Shown piece by piece: positions 1 to 12,700 of a stretch of DNA of 64,000 nucleotides. Position numbers and translations under genes: made by a program. Below the pieces are notes generated by a model, which was not told where the DNA came from, made no database searches, and was given only the letters and a program-made list of their open reading frames with translations. Each line of letters starts with the position of its first letter. Position 1 is the first letter of the stretch. This stretch comes from CAYOFF01 sp964403415 (GTDB lineage Bacteria > Patescibacteriota > Gracilibacteria > Absconditabacterales > Absconditicoccaceae). The stretch spans positions 1-64,000 of the forward strand of contig CAYOFF010000001.1 of assembly GCA_964403415.1 (NCBI GenBank), given 5' to 3'.

Positions 1-429
1 AAGCTCTCCAAATACGCTTGGAGATAGTGGGATCTTTTGCTGCAATGAGGGATGAAAAAACGGAAACATCAAACAATCCTTCCCATCTATACGCTGAAAA
101 CATGGCTCCGTATAAAATAACAACCTTCATGGCATTTCTGCGCCCTGCACTAATTCTAGTGTCTTTTGAGCCTCTTCGAAAACAAAATGATCAGCTATCC
201 GATCGTGATTCCCAGCTATTACGTGAACTATTTTCCCCTCCTTGCACAACTCCACAAAGAAGGAATAAAGCATCAGCAACGCCCTCCTATCATAGCTAAA
301 ATGATACACATAGTCGCCCAAAAACACTATCTCACGCTCCTGCGGATAACTCGCTACAAAACTTCTTATCTCTCAAATTACACGCTCTCCTTTGGCGGAG
401 GTCATATGCATATCGCCTATCAACAACAT
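1..429 (-). CDS. Calcineurin-like metallophosphoesterase, 3' end outside window
   Basis: The protein opens MLLIGDMHM and continues with FLGDYVYH and VIAGNHDR, which are the GD-x-H, GDxxx and GNHD metal-binding blocks of the calcineurin-like phosphoesterase family. Such enzymes use a two-metal centre to hydrolyse phosphoesters; the substrate cannot be told from what is visible. Two UGA codons are read as Gly. The ATG at 429 is the first start after an in-frame TAG at 466-468. The gene follows the exported-protein cluster on the same strand with a 59-nt gap and runs off the left edge, so the C-terminal histidine motif is not visible. Confidence 0.8.
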
Positions 430-488
430 ATTCGCATTAATATTCCTAAAATACACTCTATTCCTCTAAGAGGGGTCATTTATTGAGA

Positions 489-2579
489 TTATTTTTGTCG
501 TGTATTTACTTTTGCCTCTACAGTCTCTCTCATCATGTAGGTGTGGTCATTGACCAGTCTCCAGTATTCGAGTTGTTGATTTGTCCACTGACCAAACTGT
601 TCTAAGATTCTTGCTGTCGAGGTCAACTGCGTTTTTTGCTCTATACGCTGTGGCATACGCTCTTGCTGGGCACGATCAAAGAATTCTACTTGTTTCTGCG
701 CCGTTTGCGTATCCTCCAATGTCGATGCAACGAGATTTCATGCCTGCGTGTCTAGAGGATTTGCTATCACAATGTACTTGTTTCTCTCTGTTGTTGTCGT
801 CAGCTTGGGAGAGACCTGAAGAATGCTTTGCATAAGATACTTGTTGTACTCCTTGTGAAACGTTTTCTCGGCTGGGTAGTCAGTATCATATCTTGTGACT
901 CCTCCTCTCATAAAAATTCTAAATGACAAAATATCTTTGAAGATAGTCTTGGAAGTTACCAGCGTCCACGCATCCTTGGGCTGAATGCTTTTGAGGAGTT
1001 GGCCACTCTGTCTTGTATTGGTACATACGTTGAGATGTTCGTCTAGTATGTCCTCTATAGCATACACCGCTTGGTTTGAGTTGACACCAAATTTCTTGGG
1101 AGGAATCTTGCAGATGGTAATACCAAATGATGCTCACATCTGACTTAAGCTTTCCTCTGCCACAGAGATCTCCTTACACATTTGCTTGCGTACGCATGCT
1201 GAAAGTGCTGTCGGCTGTGTCAGCCCTTTTCGTACTGCTTTGAGATAGGTATCTGGATCCATTGTTGTTTCTTGTTTGACGCACTGCTTGAACTGATCGT
1301 AGAGTTCTTTGACAGCATCATCACCACCATTCACTTCCAACTCATTTGCTATCTGCTGCGCCTGTTCTTCTACCGTCTGATCTCCAGGTCAGCGATCATC
1401 TGCTCCTATCTCCTCATCTCGAAATACTTTTTTTGCCACACTCTCCAAAATACGATTCTCTATGTCGAGCTGATCGTTGTACTCGAATGTTGCCTTTTGT
1501 TCTTTCTCTGCGAGATCGAGAATATCTGGCTCCGGATCGGGAGCAGGCGGCACAAAACAAATTGGATTATCTATGGCTTGTGCCGCAGCAGATGGCAGCG
1601 TGATACTCGCTTGACCAGGTCACTGTATAGGTCACGCTGCTGGCGTATCGACAGGCGTCGTAGTCTCTGGGTTTCACTGCTTGGGCAGTCTTGCACGATC
1701 GCCGTCTTTCATACTTTCTGTGAGCACTTCTGGACGAAGATCCTTTGTCGATGCCGGTATGTCTCACTGTCCAGGCGGCATATAACGTCATGGATCTTTT
1801 GCTGCTTTGTCTTCTAGGCCACTTAGATAAGTTTTGGGGTCAAGCGGAGATGGATTTCCTGAAGGGGCACCGTATGTTCACGGTTCTTTCATCGTGTAGA
1901 AATTTGTCTTTGCTGGACTATCTGCATGAGAGAACATAATATCAGCAATTTTCTTGATATCGTCCATGAGATCAAATGGGCCGTCTTTGACTTCACCATT
2001 GACGAGGAGATCGTCACCATAGTTGAGATCATCTAAGCGTTCAAGACGGTCAAGTCTTACAGAGATCAGCGTCCATAGATTTGCAACAATATCTTTGCAT
2101 CACTCTCTTACATCATTGGAGTAGAGATTTACAGATGATACTGGTCATTCATATTTTTGTGCACATTTGACAACTTCTACGCAGCTCCTCTCAAAACGAT
2201 TCGTCTGAATATCGTCAACAATGTCTCTTCTTTCGAGAAGACGACGATACTGTATACCCTGTGGAAGTTCTGCAAATACATCTGCGACTTCTTGGAGAGA
2301 TAGTTCGTTATTACAATTTTGTGCTAATGCTTTGTGAATATGCTCGAGCGTTCTTACAGCCACACTACTAATTGTTGCCTCTGCCATACCTTGCGCATGC
2401 GTATAGAGATCTCATCTCGTAATTGCACGACCCAGCTCTCACTGATCTCATTTTTCTTTGACGCTTTGATTCCATGCATTCAATGCCTCTGCTAAGTCCA
2501 CAACTGGATAATGCTGTGCATACACAGGCAGCACACTCAACAGCAAGATACATGATACTAAAACTCGTCTTTTGATCAT
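489..2579 (-). CDS. Exported protein of unknown function (696 aa)
   Basis: I do not recognise a family. The chosen ATG gives MIKRRVLVSC followed by a hydrophobic core and an AQ cleavage-like site, a clear signal peptide; the same MIKR-type start is seen in the gene at 4019-5800. I read the whole frame and found no TAA or TAG, only UGA codons. The mature part looks helical and charged, contains scattered cysteines (for example NCNNE, RSCVEVVKC and SACVRKQMC) and has a Pro/Thr/Gly-rich linker near the middle (around nt 1600-1850). It is the last of five consecutive genes for exported proteins, 26 nt after the 448-aa gene. A structural or enzymatic role cannot be assigned. Confidence 0.75.
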
Positions 2580-2605
2580 ACGATACAACACATGGCAAAA
2601 TAAAG

Positions 2606-3952
2606 TTATTGATTTTTTTCTTGGGCGTTTCTCAGAAGGTAATAGAACAACTGATGCAGTGGCGTATACATTTTTACGAGCGTGTCTCTGTACTGCACAA
2701 GATCTTCGTAGTATGCTGACAATCAAATATGAATTGGATAAAGCGTGTAGAAGTTTGCTAACATTCTCATCATTTGATTGGTGGATTGAATTGCAATTTG
2801 CTTCTCCTGTATGATAAGCTGCACCTCCTCACCATCCTTCTTGATCAAATCGGATAAGTTTTCGAACGCAAGTGGATTGAATTTTTTGTCGTATACTATG
2901 GTATTGCTATAGTAGTCCAAAAACAATGAATAGAACATAAGTTCGTTGGTAAGTAGATTTTTGAACACTTCTCGAGAACGCTCTGCAAAGATCGTTCATG
3001 TGCTGCTGAAGGCGCAGCCATGCATGGTGCCCTGACGATCTTTGCAGTCTAGCGCAAACGTTTTCTTTGCGTCGAGCATATCAGTTTTTTCTCCTAACTG
3101 CGACACTCCTTGTAAAAACTGATCTAACATCTTGTACGTTTGCGGATGCGAACAATGTTTTTTATCTCCTTCGAGCGTGTATGGTGTATCCTGCAAGTAG
3201 TCCACGCTCGGATCATTACAGGGAGCCTGCGGATCTTGTGCATCTCCTTTGAAATGCGTCATTGCAAAATCATGTATTGCCTTTTTTCTGTCATCTCTCG
3301 TATTGCTGTACTTGAATCCATACAGTCATGCAAGCATCATATTACTGTAGTCATTGAAGATCGTCTCTATAATGTGCGGCGCAAATGAAGAAAATTTGCA
3401 TGCCTGCATACTCGCTTTTCCATCTGATCATTTAGGATCACAACCATCGTATGCACTATCTGCATCAAGCGCGGCTTGCGTCGGTATTCATCGTACTTTG
3501 TTGAGATCGAGATCTTTTTTGATCATATCTTTGAGTATTGCTTTTGCACCTCCAGGATAACTTACATCAAACTCATCCTTGTACTTATGTCCATCCGCTC
3601 TCTTGTCCATATTAACGCACAATGCATATACAAAGAGCGACTGCCTAGGATCATATCTAAATCAATCATAATCAAAACACGTGTACTCCATGTTTCCATT
3701 TTCTTTGACGCCAAGCACGGTATCACAATACTGCGTAATGATGGCATACTTCTCGCGATCATAACTTCTGTCTACAACAAGATTATCTACGAGTGTTTTT
3801 TGCTGTACCGTAACTGTACCTACGTAGTTATTTGAGATACTTCATTTGTCGCTTGTCAAACACTGTATATCTTTTGCATATGTATATCCCAAAAATCCAC
3901 TTGTTCACAAGAGTACTCACATACCTACCACTACGCTTTTTATTCGACTCAT
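2606..3952 (-). CDS. Exported Cys-containing protein of unknown function (448 aa)
   Basis: The protein starts MSRIKSVVVGMGVLLGTSGF and continues LGYTYA, a typical signal peptide whose glycines are partly UGA. The mature part has spaced cysteines (DIQCLTSD, QYCDTV, YTCFDYDG, YDGCDPKG, PCNDPS, HCSHPQ, LDCKDR, HGCAFS), suggesting disulfide bonds outside the cytoplasm. The rest looks alpha-helical. No family was recognised. An upstream double TAG (4016-4021) ends the preceding gene in the same frame, so these are two proteins and not one. The gap to that gene is 66 nt and to the 696-aa gene 26 nt, which suggests one operon. Confidence 0.75.
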
Positions 3953-4018
3953 GAGATTGTCGCTTCTATGAGTCCTATCGATCACACGCATCTGATGTCA
4001 GACAAATAAAATCATCTA

Positions 4019-5800
4019 CTAATCTTGGTAATATGCACACCTTTTTCATCACAATCCTGGGCACTGTAGCTCACACATCTCGCCAAATCATTTTACTAGT
4101 GATGGTCACTCTGGGGTCTCTTTATTTTTCTCTCCAATCATCTCTATACTCTTGTAGACTGCTTGACTCAAGTGAGGGAATATATAGGTAACTTGGCTGG
4201 GATCTGTATATATCGCTTGCGTTCTTCGACTGTCCTGCACTCACAAAATCTGATCAAATGAAGACTGCATACTTCCTACCATCTGTGCAACGAGATATTT
4301 TTGTTGATTTCACTGTGTATTTGCAGATATCGCATCGAGATTTGATGTCTGTAGTTGTCACTCGTACTCATCTACAATTGTAGTGAAGAAGTCTACCTTC
4401 GCCTCATCTGTAGCAAACATTCATGGATACTTGCGGTCTGTTCTACTTCATCACTTCTCATTCATATCTGGTGTAGTACTCACTTTGCCAAACCCTCATG
4501 TATTCCTGTGTCTATCCACTGACGGAGCGGTTGCACCAAGTCTTGTTGCTCTTTGGTCGTTTTTGAAGTTTGTTTTCCATCGCTGCGAAATATCTTTGGC
4601 TGCAGCCTTTGTGGATGCAGCATCGTCTACACTGATATGATCATCCACAAAATCAAATCACTTCTGCCTCCCGCCATTGTATCACCACTGACTATGCAGG
4701 AGTGATTGTTTTCTTTGTTCTGCAGCCAGCTTATCCTCGTCGGTAGCCTCTGATCGAAACTCCCCTTTGAGACGAGAGATCGCAGCTTTGAATGTATTCA
4801 TTGCTGTACTTGTGTCGTTCTGTACTCTATTTTTCATAAGATTCCAACTGTCTTTGTGTATCTTGGCTAATCCTTCACACTGATTCTTTGCCCCTATAGA
4901 ACACCTGTAATCATGCTCTATACTCCGGATGTGCGCGAGCAAACGTGGCACATTAATATCTAGTGTTGAGACTTGTTTTCAGTTCTCTCCATTGTCTATT
5001 CATTCTTTGAGATATGCTTTTACAAGAACATCCACTCTTGCAACAAGTTGCTTTGCAAGTTCGTTTTGGATCATGTCGCTTTTTTGATCATTTGCATCGA
5101 CATATGACTTGTAGAAATTATCTCCGAGATCACGAAACTGCTCCGTATACCATCTACGAAGATGCAGATCCTTGTAGAAGTTTTGAAGATTCCATAATGT
5201 CTTAAGTAATGCGCCGTATGTTTTTTTGAAGTTGTATGATCATCATGTCTTTGCGAGTGAGATGTATTTGAGTTTTTTGAGTTTCGCGTCAAACTTGTCG
5301 AGTTTGTCTTTTGGGACTGGTTTGTAGTAGCTTCCTGCAGTTCACATCGCCATCGCTTTCTGCATCAGCAATACGTCCAGGTCCTCTAATCTGTCTCGAT
5401 CTCTCTTGATGGACTTACTTCCAAACAACATAGCTGTATTGAGATGAATATCACTATATGCTACTGCTGTCGACTCTAGTACGGTGATCATAGGAGAAAT
5501 ACCCTGCGAAAGAACCGTCTGCTGCAAAACTTTTTTGAGATAGTTTTCTGTAAATGATGGCACTCTAATACCAGGCAGTGCAACATCTGGTGTCTGATCA
5601 AGTATTTGCACCAACTCTTTCATGACTTCTATATAATCTTCAAGCTGTGATGGCATTGTATTGCAGCTGTGACACTCCTCTTGTGATTCACTTGATCCCC
5701 CATCTCCTTGCGCATGCACAAAAGGACCTGCCCAGATGAGCAGTGAGCAGCTATATACTGCTAGCAACGTTCGCGTCCTTTTGATCATGGTGTTGATCAT
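4019..5800 (-). CDS. Exported protein of unknown function (593 aa)
   Basis: The start MINTMIKRTRTLLAVYSCSL leads into a hydrophobic core and an HAQ site, so the product is predicted to be exported; the second ATG (5788) gives the same MIKR start seen in the 696-aa gene and may be the true one. Shortly after cleavage there is a CHSC pair, then a long helical body. The frame is closed by two successive TAG codons (4016-4021). It lies 28 nt behind the 317-aa gene. I see no catalytic motif and do not recognise the family. Confidence 0.75.
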
Positions 5801-5828
5801 ATCTCTACGTCGTGGACATAAATAAAAC

Positions 5829-6782
5829 TTATTTACAGTTTACTGTTTTTTTGTTTGCCATCTTGAGGACCGTAGAAACACATCCATCAAGTTCTGTATA
5901 TTTTTGGAGGAGTTCATACAGTCTATTTTTGACAAAGTATTTGGAGAGATAACTATTGATATTGGTAACTACGTAATCTATTCCCTTCTGCACCATCAAT
6001 GTGCGCACATATGTAGACTCTTGGACATAACGTTTATTTACCAGTTCGGTACATGCTTGTATCCATGTTTGAGGGTTTTTGTTTTTATTGGTTACTGCGA
6101 GATTTTTTGCTTCAAACGAGACGTGCTGCTCTATAAAATTCGCCTCCTCACACATACGTCGATATGCTTGTGTAATATTTTTTTTGTCATCTATAATATT
6201 ATTTTCTTCTCCTGCTCATCATCGATATTTCTCAAAATTCTCTCCTATCAGACTTGGTGGCGCTCACTCTGGATGCTCTGCTTGCTGTGTAATCCATTCT
6301 CTTCGCTCTGTTGCTTTCTCGTGACAGTCTATCTGCAAGTCGTCGCATGTCTCCTGGACACCATCAAGTTTTTTCATACCAACTGTTACTAGATGATCAA
6401 ACAAAAATGGACTCTCTGCAAAGTACTTTTGTATTTTGCAGGTAAATTCTGTGCATCACTCGTGCGTCGGATTACTATCACAGCACTGGCATTTGAACTG
6501 CGTGTAGATCATACGCAAGTCTTTGTCTGTGAAGAAGGTGCGTTTTCATAGATATGGATCGTCCTCCCACGCTCTCGTCACTGATTTTACAAAGCCATCC
6601 TCTCCTCAGGCAGGACTTGCAGCAAACTTCATAGAACAATCATTTCCTCACTGCTGCGCAAACACTACATGCGGCATCATTATTATCGCTCCTGCTAATA
6701 ATGCCATTATAACCACAAAAATACGACGTCATGCCTGATGTCTAAGTGAGTGTGCTACATGCAGTCATTGTAGGCTCTTCAT
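5829..6782 (-). CDS. Exported Cys-rich protein of unknown function (317 aa)
   Basis: The ATG at 6782 lies one base after the TAA of the giant 4397-aa gene, so the two are probably translationally coupled. The product has a long charged N-region (MKSLQGLHVAHSLRHQAGRR), a hydrophobic stretch and a VFAQQ cleavage-like site. Just after it come many cysteines, including FKCQCCDSN, GCTEFTC and CDDLQIDC, followed by a helical C-terminal half with few cysteines. Reading the other two frames here gives no sensible protein. Function unknown; probably part of the same secreted system as its neighbours. Confidence 0.75.
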
Positions 6783-6783
6783 C

Positions 6784-9700
6784 TTATTCGAATGATTGAG
6801 GCGTAAAGCGTACTGTTCCTATTTTTTGGCCATCACGGGTTTTGAATTTGTATGATACCGTATTGTCTGATCTATCAAACTCATAGTCACCCACTATTTC
6901 CTTGTCGTATGGTGCTGGTACAAATATATTCCCTTCTGGCGACACATAGATTTGGCACTCACCTCACGACGTCTTGATACACTTTCATCATGCGAACTCA
7001 CCCATAGCATCACTATTGAGTGGTATAACTTGATAGTTACCATTGTCGGATGTTACCCCATCTTTTGAAAGTTCTTTTCCTGCAAACGTTGCATTAAACA
7101 AGACCTGTTGGTTTTGCGTATCTGTCACATTTACTTTGGGCTTTCATCATGCTGTAGAGACCTGGAGCTTCGTATTTCATTTTCATTCTGGTGTGATTGA
7201 AATTTCACTTGTCTTTGCGTTGACTGTTGCTTTGGTCACATCATTTTTGTCTTTCATTTTGATCATATTATCAAATGGGAAGAGTCCTCCTATCACTTCT
7301 GTACTTGTTGGTTTCACAGGGAACGGATTTGGTTTGAGTTTTTCTCGATACCCAAACCTATTGATTTCAAACTCCACTACACCTTTATCTATTTCGTCTG
7401 ACAACTCACTGTCTACATCGGCACCTACTTGCTGGTAGAGTATCTGCTCAATAGCAATCTCTGGCACACCAATATTGAGCTTCACAACCTGTTTCCCGAT
7501 ATTTCCTGCTTGGTCTATGGCTGCAAACAAAAATTCGTCTTCACGCGGATACTTGTACTCCAAGTCTGTCAGTTCTACATCTTTATCTTTTTCAAGCTTG
7601 ATTACCTCCCCACTAAATACGACTCGATTTTCTTTGACTACTCACTCGTCCTCTCGATTTGCCTTGATACGATATTTGGTATTTACAAATCCATTGAGTT
7701 CAGGTCATGCTCCTACTTCCTTGCCTGTGATCTCTCTGATGAGCTGTACTGAGAGAACTGGCGGCTGATCATCTCATCGATACTGTGATCCTGCTGTCAT
7801 TTGCAACGACCATGGCGAAGCCTTGATGAGGTACTGCTGTTCGGTACTCGATCACTTCTTGAACCGTGAGAACGTTCACTGCTTCTTATCTAAACGCATA
7901 CCTGCTACTTCGAGATAGTATCGTTGTTTTTCCATATTGTTGAGTAATGCATCGATTCTTTTTGTTCCACCATCATAATATCTTACATTAAGTATCTTTC
8001 ATGACTTCATGTACTCTTCTACACTACCATATGAGAGTTCATCGGGGAGCTGAAGATACATTCCTGTGGCACTCATTGTTGTGGGTAGCACAAGCACGTA
8101 GCGAGAGTCATCTCGTCATGCTCGTGAACGTCCATCTGTCTTGTTGGATGGCTGATAGCCGACATAGTTCGAAAGCCTAATGACATAGGCTGCTACTGCT
8201 GGATCATTTCACCATGAAACAGACATACTATCAAAATTGTGTCCCTGCCTTGTAAAGTCATAACTCACATTATGGTAGTCTCGCAGCTTGTACTCACCAC
8301 CTCATGCTTTGTATCGACCAAACCTAGGCTTTACTACTCCTATCAGATCTTTCATACTTCCAAACGGACCTATCTCAATCATCTTCCCTCATCATTCAGC
8401 TACAAACGCCTGCTGCTGACCATATTTTACAAAAATCTGCTTATCAGTAAATGCTATAATATCTTGCTGTCCATCGGTATTTATATCGCTAATTTCGTAT
8501 TTATCGTCCTGATATCGATACTTTCCTCTCTCCTGCCGAGATACTATATTGTGGTAGTTACCATCATCTCCTGGGATGAAGAATCACTCTAGATACTGAC
8601 CGAAATCCATGTCTGTGACGGTATTTATGCGACCACGCTGTCATCATCATGCACCTCATCATTGTACCGTCACCCCTCCTCATCCCATGCCCGGCATATC
8701 TCACATCTGTGCAAACAGCTGTGTCGAAGATTTTTGTGCGGGCATTGGCACATTGACGGGAGCTACCTCTGCAGCAAATGCGCCTTCTGCTTTTTTGGTT
8801 GCTCCGCGCTTATCGTCGCTTACGAGCATATCCATACCGTTTTTGAGCCTACTCAAATAGTCTCTCATATCGTTGTAGGCGAGTTCGTCTATTCATAGCG
8901 ACGTAGGCGTTTCACGCTCGAGCGCGTTGGCAAACCCATCTACATGTGGCGCATAGAGATTGAGGTAGCTCTGGAGTGGTGATGGAGCATCGCGCAATTC
9001 TTGCACAAACTCCTCCGGAGCAGAAAAGAGCGATGCTTCAAATTCTTGAACACCTTCCGATGAATTGCTTACGAGATTGTATGTAGAAAGGGTGTTCAAG
9101 AACGTATCATACCCCTTTTCGAGTTGCTGTGCGATTGTGCGATAGCGTTTTTGATGCTGATCAAGATATGTCTTTGCCTTTTGCTGTGCATCACGCACAC
9201 CTCCAAAGTTTGGCGCCACTTCAAGAACATTTGTTACTTCCTCTACAACCTTCTCTGCATCTCCATGCAACATCGACAAGTCTTGGCGCGCCTTGAGATA
9301 TTCTAGTCCCTCTATCAGTTCTTTTTTGACGTCTGCAGCATCTCCTCCATGGTAGAGGTTCTGGGTCAAGCGCTGTTTTGTGTACTCTGTGATAGGATTA
9401 TCGCTCTTTACCCCTGGTGTATAGTCTTCCCAGATGCGAGACATTTTTTGTGTAAAGAACTCTCTCATAGCATACATATCTCATGAGCCCTCTACGCGAC
9501 CATTGAGATCTATATTGACGTCTACGTTTCCATTTCGCATAGGAGGCATTTCTTCTTCCACTGCTTTGTCGATCTGGTTTTTGAGATTCATTTGTGACTG
9601 CACAAAGACTTTGTTGGTCCACTCATTTGCGGCATCTGCTATCGCCTCTACTGCATCATACAACACCTCTAGATCTAGTTTCATATTGAGGTACGCATCG

Positions 9701-12700
9701 ACTTTGACATCAAATCAAATCACAGGAGCATCAGGAAGTGTAATTTTGATATTATCAAAAAACTTTACTTCTCGTGATCTCTGTGTCATCTGTTCTACTC
9801 TCGTTTTTACTCCCTGCTCCGCTACTAGTCACAACCCACTCTTGAGAATACAATAGACAGTGCCTATGAAGTCTGCTATTTTTATTACGACTTTTATGGC
9901 AGGCATAATTTTTGGTATCTTTGGTGCGGGTGGCAGGTTTGGAAGTTTGAGATCGAACTCTGTCGTTAGCTCTGGGATACCAGGAAGCTTCGGTGGCTTG
10001 GGTAGTGGTGGGATTTTTGGAATCTCTATATTGACGTGGAGTCCAATGTCTCTAGGTATCGGTAGATCTGGCAGTTGATAGAAAGGAATCTTCTTTGGCA
10101 CAAATTTGAGTACCGGCAAAAATACTTTTACACCAAGATTGATATGAGAAAGATCCAGGTAGATATCAGGAAGTTTGAATGGTGGTATTGGCAGCACGGG
10201 AAGATCAACACACAACAGCTTAAGCTTACACGCATAGAAATCGTAGTTGTCTTGCCTACACTTTGCACATTTCGTCTGCCAGTTCACGGAGAACTTGATC
10301 ACGATTTGTCGTGTTTCTATAATACCCTTGATCAAAATAATCGTATCCACGTACTGTGAAAATCTATTCGCGTTGGTCTGCAACCATCACGTAATCTTCG
10401 TAGAAAAATCACTAAAGAGTCATCGTATCTCTGTGACATAATTATCGTATGCATGCATGAGATCATATAATTCTGTTGGCAATCTCCTATACTCATCAAG
10501 TGTATTTAGATTTCTTCTTACCTGCAAGACCGCCTGCTGCATGTCCGATGTTATTTCTGAGTTTGCAGCCGAACTTGCTGCCTCATTCGCAATCTTTTCG
10601 TTTCTTTCGAGCCAACCCTCTAGATAGAGTCTATATCTAATCAGATCTTCCTGGTAGATAAATGGGATCTCCAGTACTACATCTTTGGTCTCTATTTGGA
10701 ATAATGGGAACGTACTAAACATATCTGCAAGCCCTTCAAACGGATTGTTTATTTTGTCTGAAAGTTCGCTGAGTTGGTTTTTGGTAATATTGTAGCTTTT
10801 GAACTTTTGCTGAATGTCTTGTCGATGCGAAGTAATACCTGCGTTCTGAATCTCTGTCGTTGCATACTCATGTGTAGGTTGTGTCGCACGGAGATTTTGC
10901 TGTTCACTATAGAATGTTACATTATCAAGTCACTCCGCTATTGGTGTGAGATTTGGGAGCGTAATAAAAATATTCATACTCAGCAAATTATTTGCAATAT
11001 ATCTAATCTGCTTGTCCGCTCGCTTTCTTACGATACACTGCACGAGTCATTTGACATCACCTCACTCGATTCTAAAATTGAATGACGTTCCTCACTTGAG
11101 GTAACTCGTCTCTGCCGTTACCAATGTCGACTGTATCGCTACAGGATTTCCTCCTACGTTTACAGGACCACCAAGATCAGGCGACACAAAAGGCGAGTTG
11201 AGATGCTGTTTCTCATCACACACACCAAGTGCTGCGAGATCCGCATGATTTTTTTCCAGTAGATAATCCGTCTCTTTCTTGTCTTTTTCTGGATCTTTAC
11301 GAGGCTCCGAACACGTTGCTCCTAGCGTCGTTGCAATAACAAGACAGTTACCAGCAATATCTCAGACAGGACTTTTGATATTCTTTCCTACACTATATGG
11401 GCCAAAACATAGCGAAAATCCTAGACCATTGGTCAGTGTGGGACTTACATAAATTCTAAACTGCGATGAGTTTCACTTGAAGATAGCTCCTGCCTGATTT
11501 GGATTTGGTGGCCAGACAGGAATTGGCCCTACTGTAGGTACCGCAAAGATCGGTAATCCATCGAACTTAAATAATTTACATCCAAAAATATTAAACGTAC
11601 CAGGATCCAAGAATGACATATTGAATGGCATTGGAATTCCTCAACAACTCTTCTTTCCAAATTTGATACCATTACATTTTTCATACTCTACAAAAAAGTC
11701 ATTCGTCATTGCGTTTGGATTGAGCTGTTTGTACGCCCACTCAAATCCTCACTTCACAGGGCTCCAATCTAGTCACTTATTGATAAGTGTCCCGTACTCA
11801 TTTCCAAACTGTGAGATATACTGCGTTCCCGCATCCACATTGAGATCAAAATCTAGATTTGGGTTTCCCCCTTCACGCAATGTCTCTCGGATATTTTTGA
11901 ATTTTTCTTTGATGCCTGGCTCGAGATAGGTGTCCCAGATTTGCATAAGATTTTTCATTTTCTTTGCATCGATCTCCTTGATGCTGTCATTAGTACGTTT
12001 GATATTGTCATCATAGTGCTCGACATAGTCTTCTTTTTGTGTTTTGAATCGGTCTTCGATGTTCTTCTTTTCTTCTCATGGAGAAAATTCTCGATATTGC
12101 TTGTAACACCCGTCTGTTGGGAATGCCCTCACACGTCTCGTCCACCCTGCCGCGTATGCTTCTGATCCAAATAACGATCATACATTAACCTCTGATGATG
12201 GCGCTTGGAAGAAGTCTTTCATTGGACTCTCTACATCAAACTTGATGTAACTATCACCATTGTACTGCACTGTATATGAGAATGACACTGCTCATCACAG
12301 CGGCACATTATCCAACCTAAACTCATATGGAGAGACATTCCACTCTATGCTTATATTTTGCGGAATATTTCCGCGATCAAAACTCACAATTTTGTTTTGC
12401 TCATCTTTGTAGATGATCGCGTTCATATCAAGTCTCTCCCGATATGTGACTGGTCATGCAGAACTTCCAGGAGTCAACGTTACATCAACTCTCAGTAGAT
12501 CTCACTTCTGTACTGATCCTCCATTGAGATCTGTGAATACTTTGGTCGCCTCGAATCAGGGATTTGGCACCTCATCCATAGCACGTGCAACACCATACGT
12601 ATCATCTTTCCAGACATCAGACGCTCTGATATTTTCCGGTGCACGCATTACAAAATCGAGCATACTTTTTTGTCCGTCCTGCAACAACTTGTCTCTATTG

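Noticed and set aside
1272..1817. Plus-strand 181-aa frame
   Set aside because: Composition is that of an antisense shadow of the 696-aa exported protein.
2606..5800. One 1064-aa exported protein
   Set aside because: Two in-frame TAG codons at 4016-4021 and a second signal peptide at 3952 show two genes.
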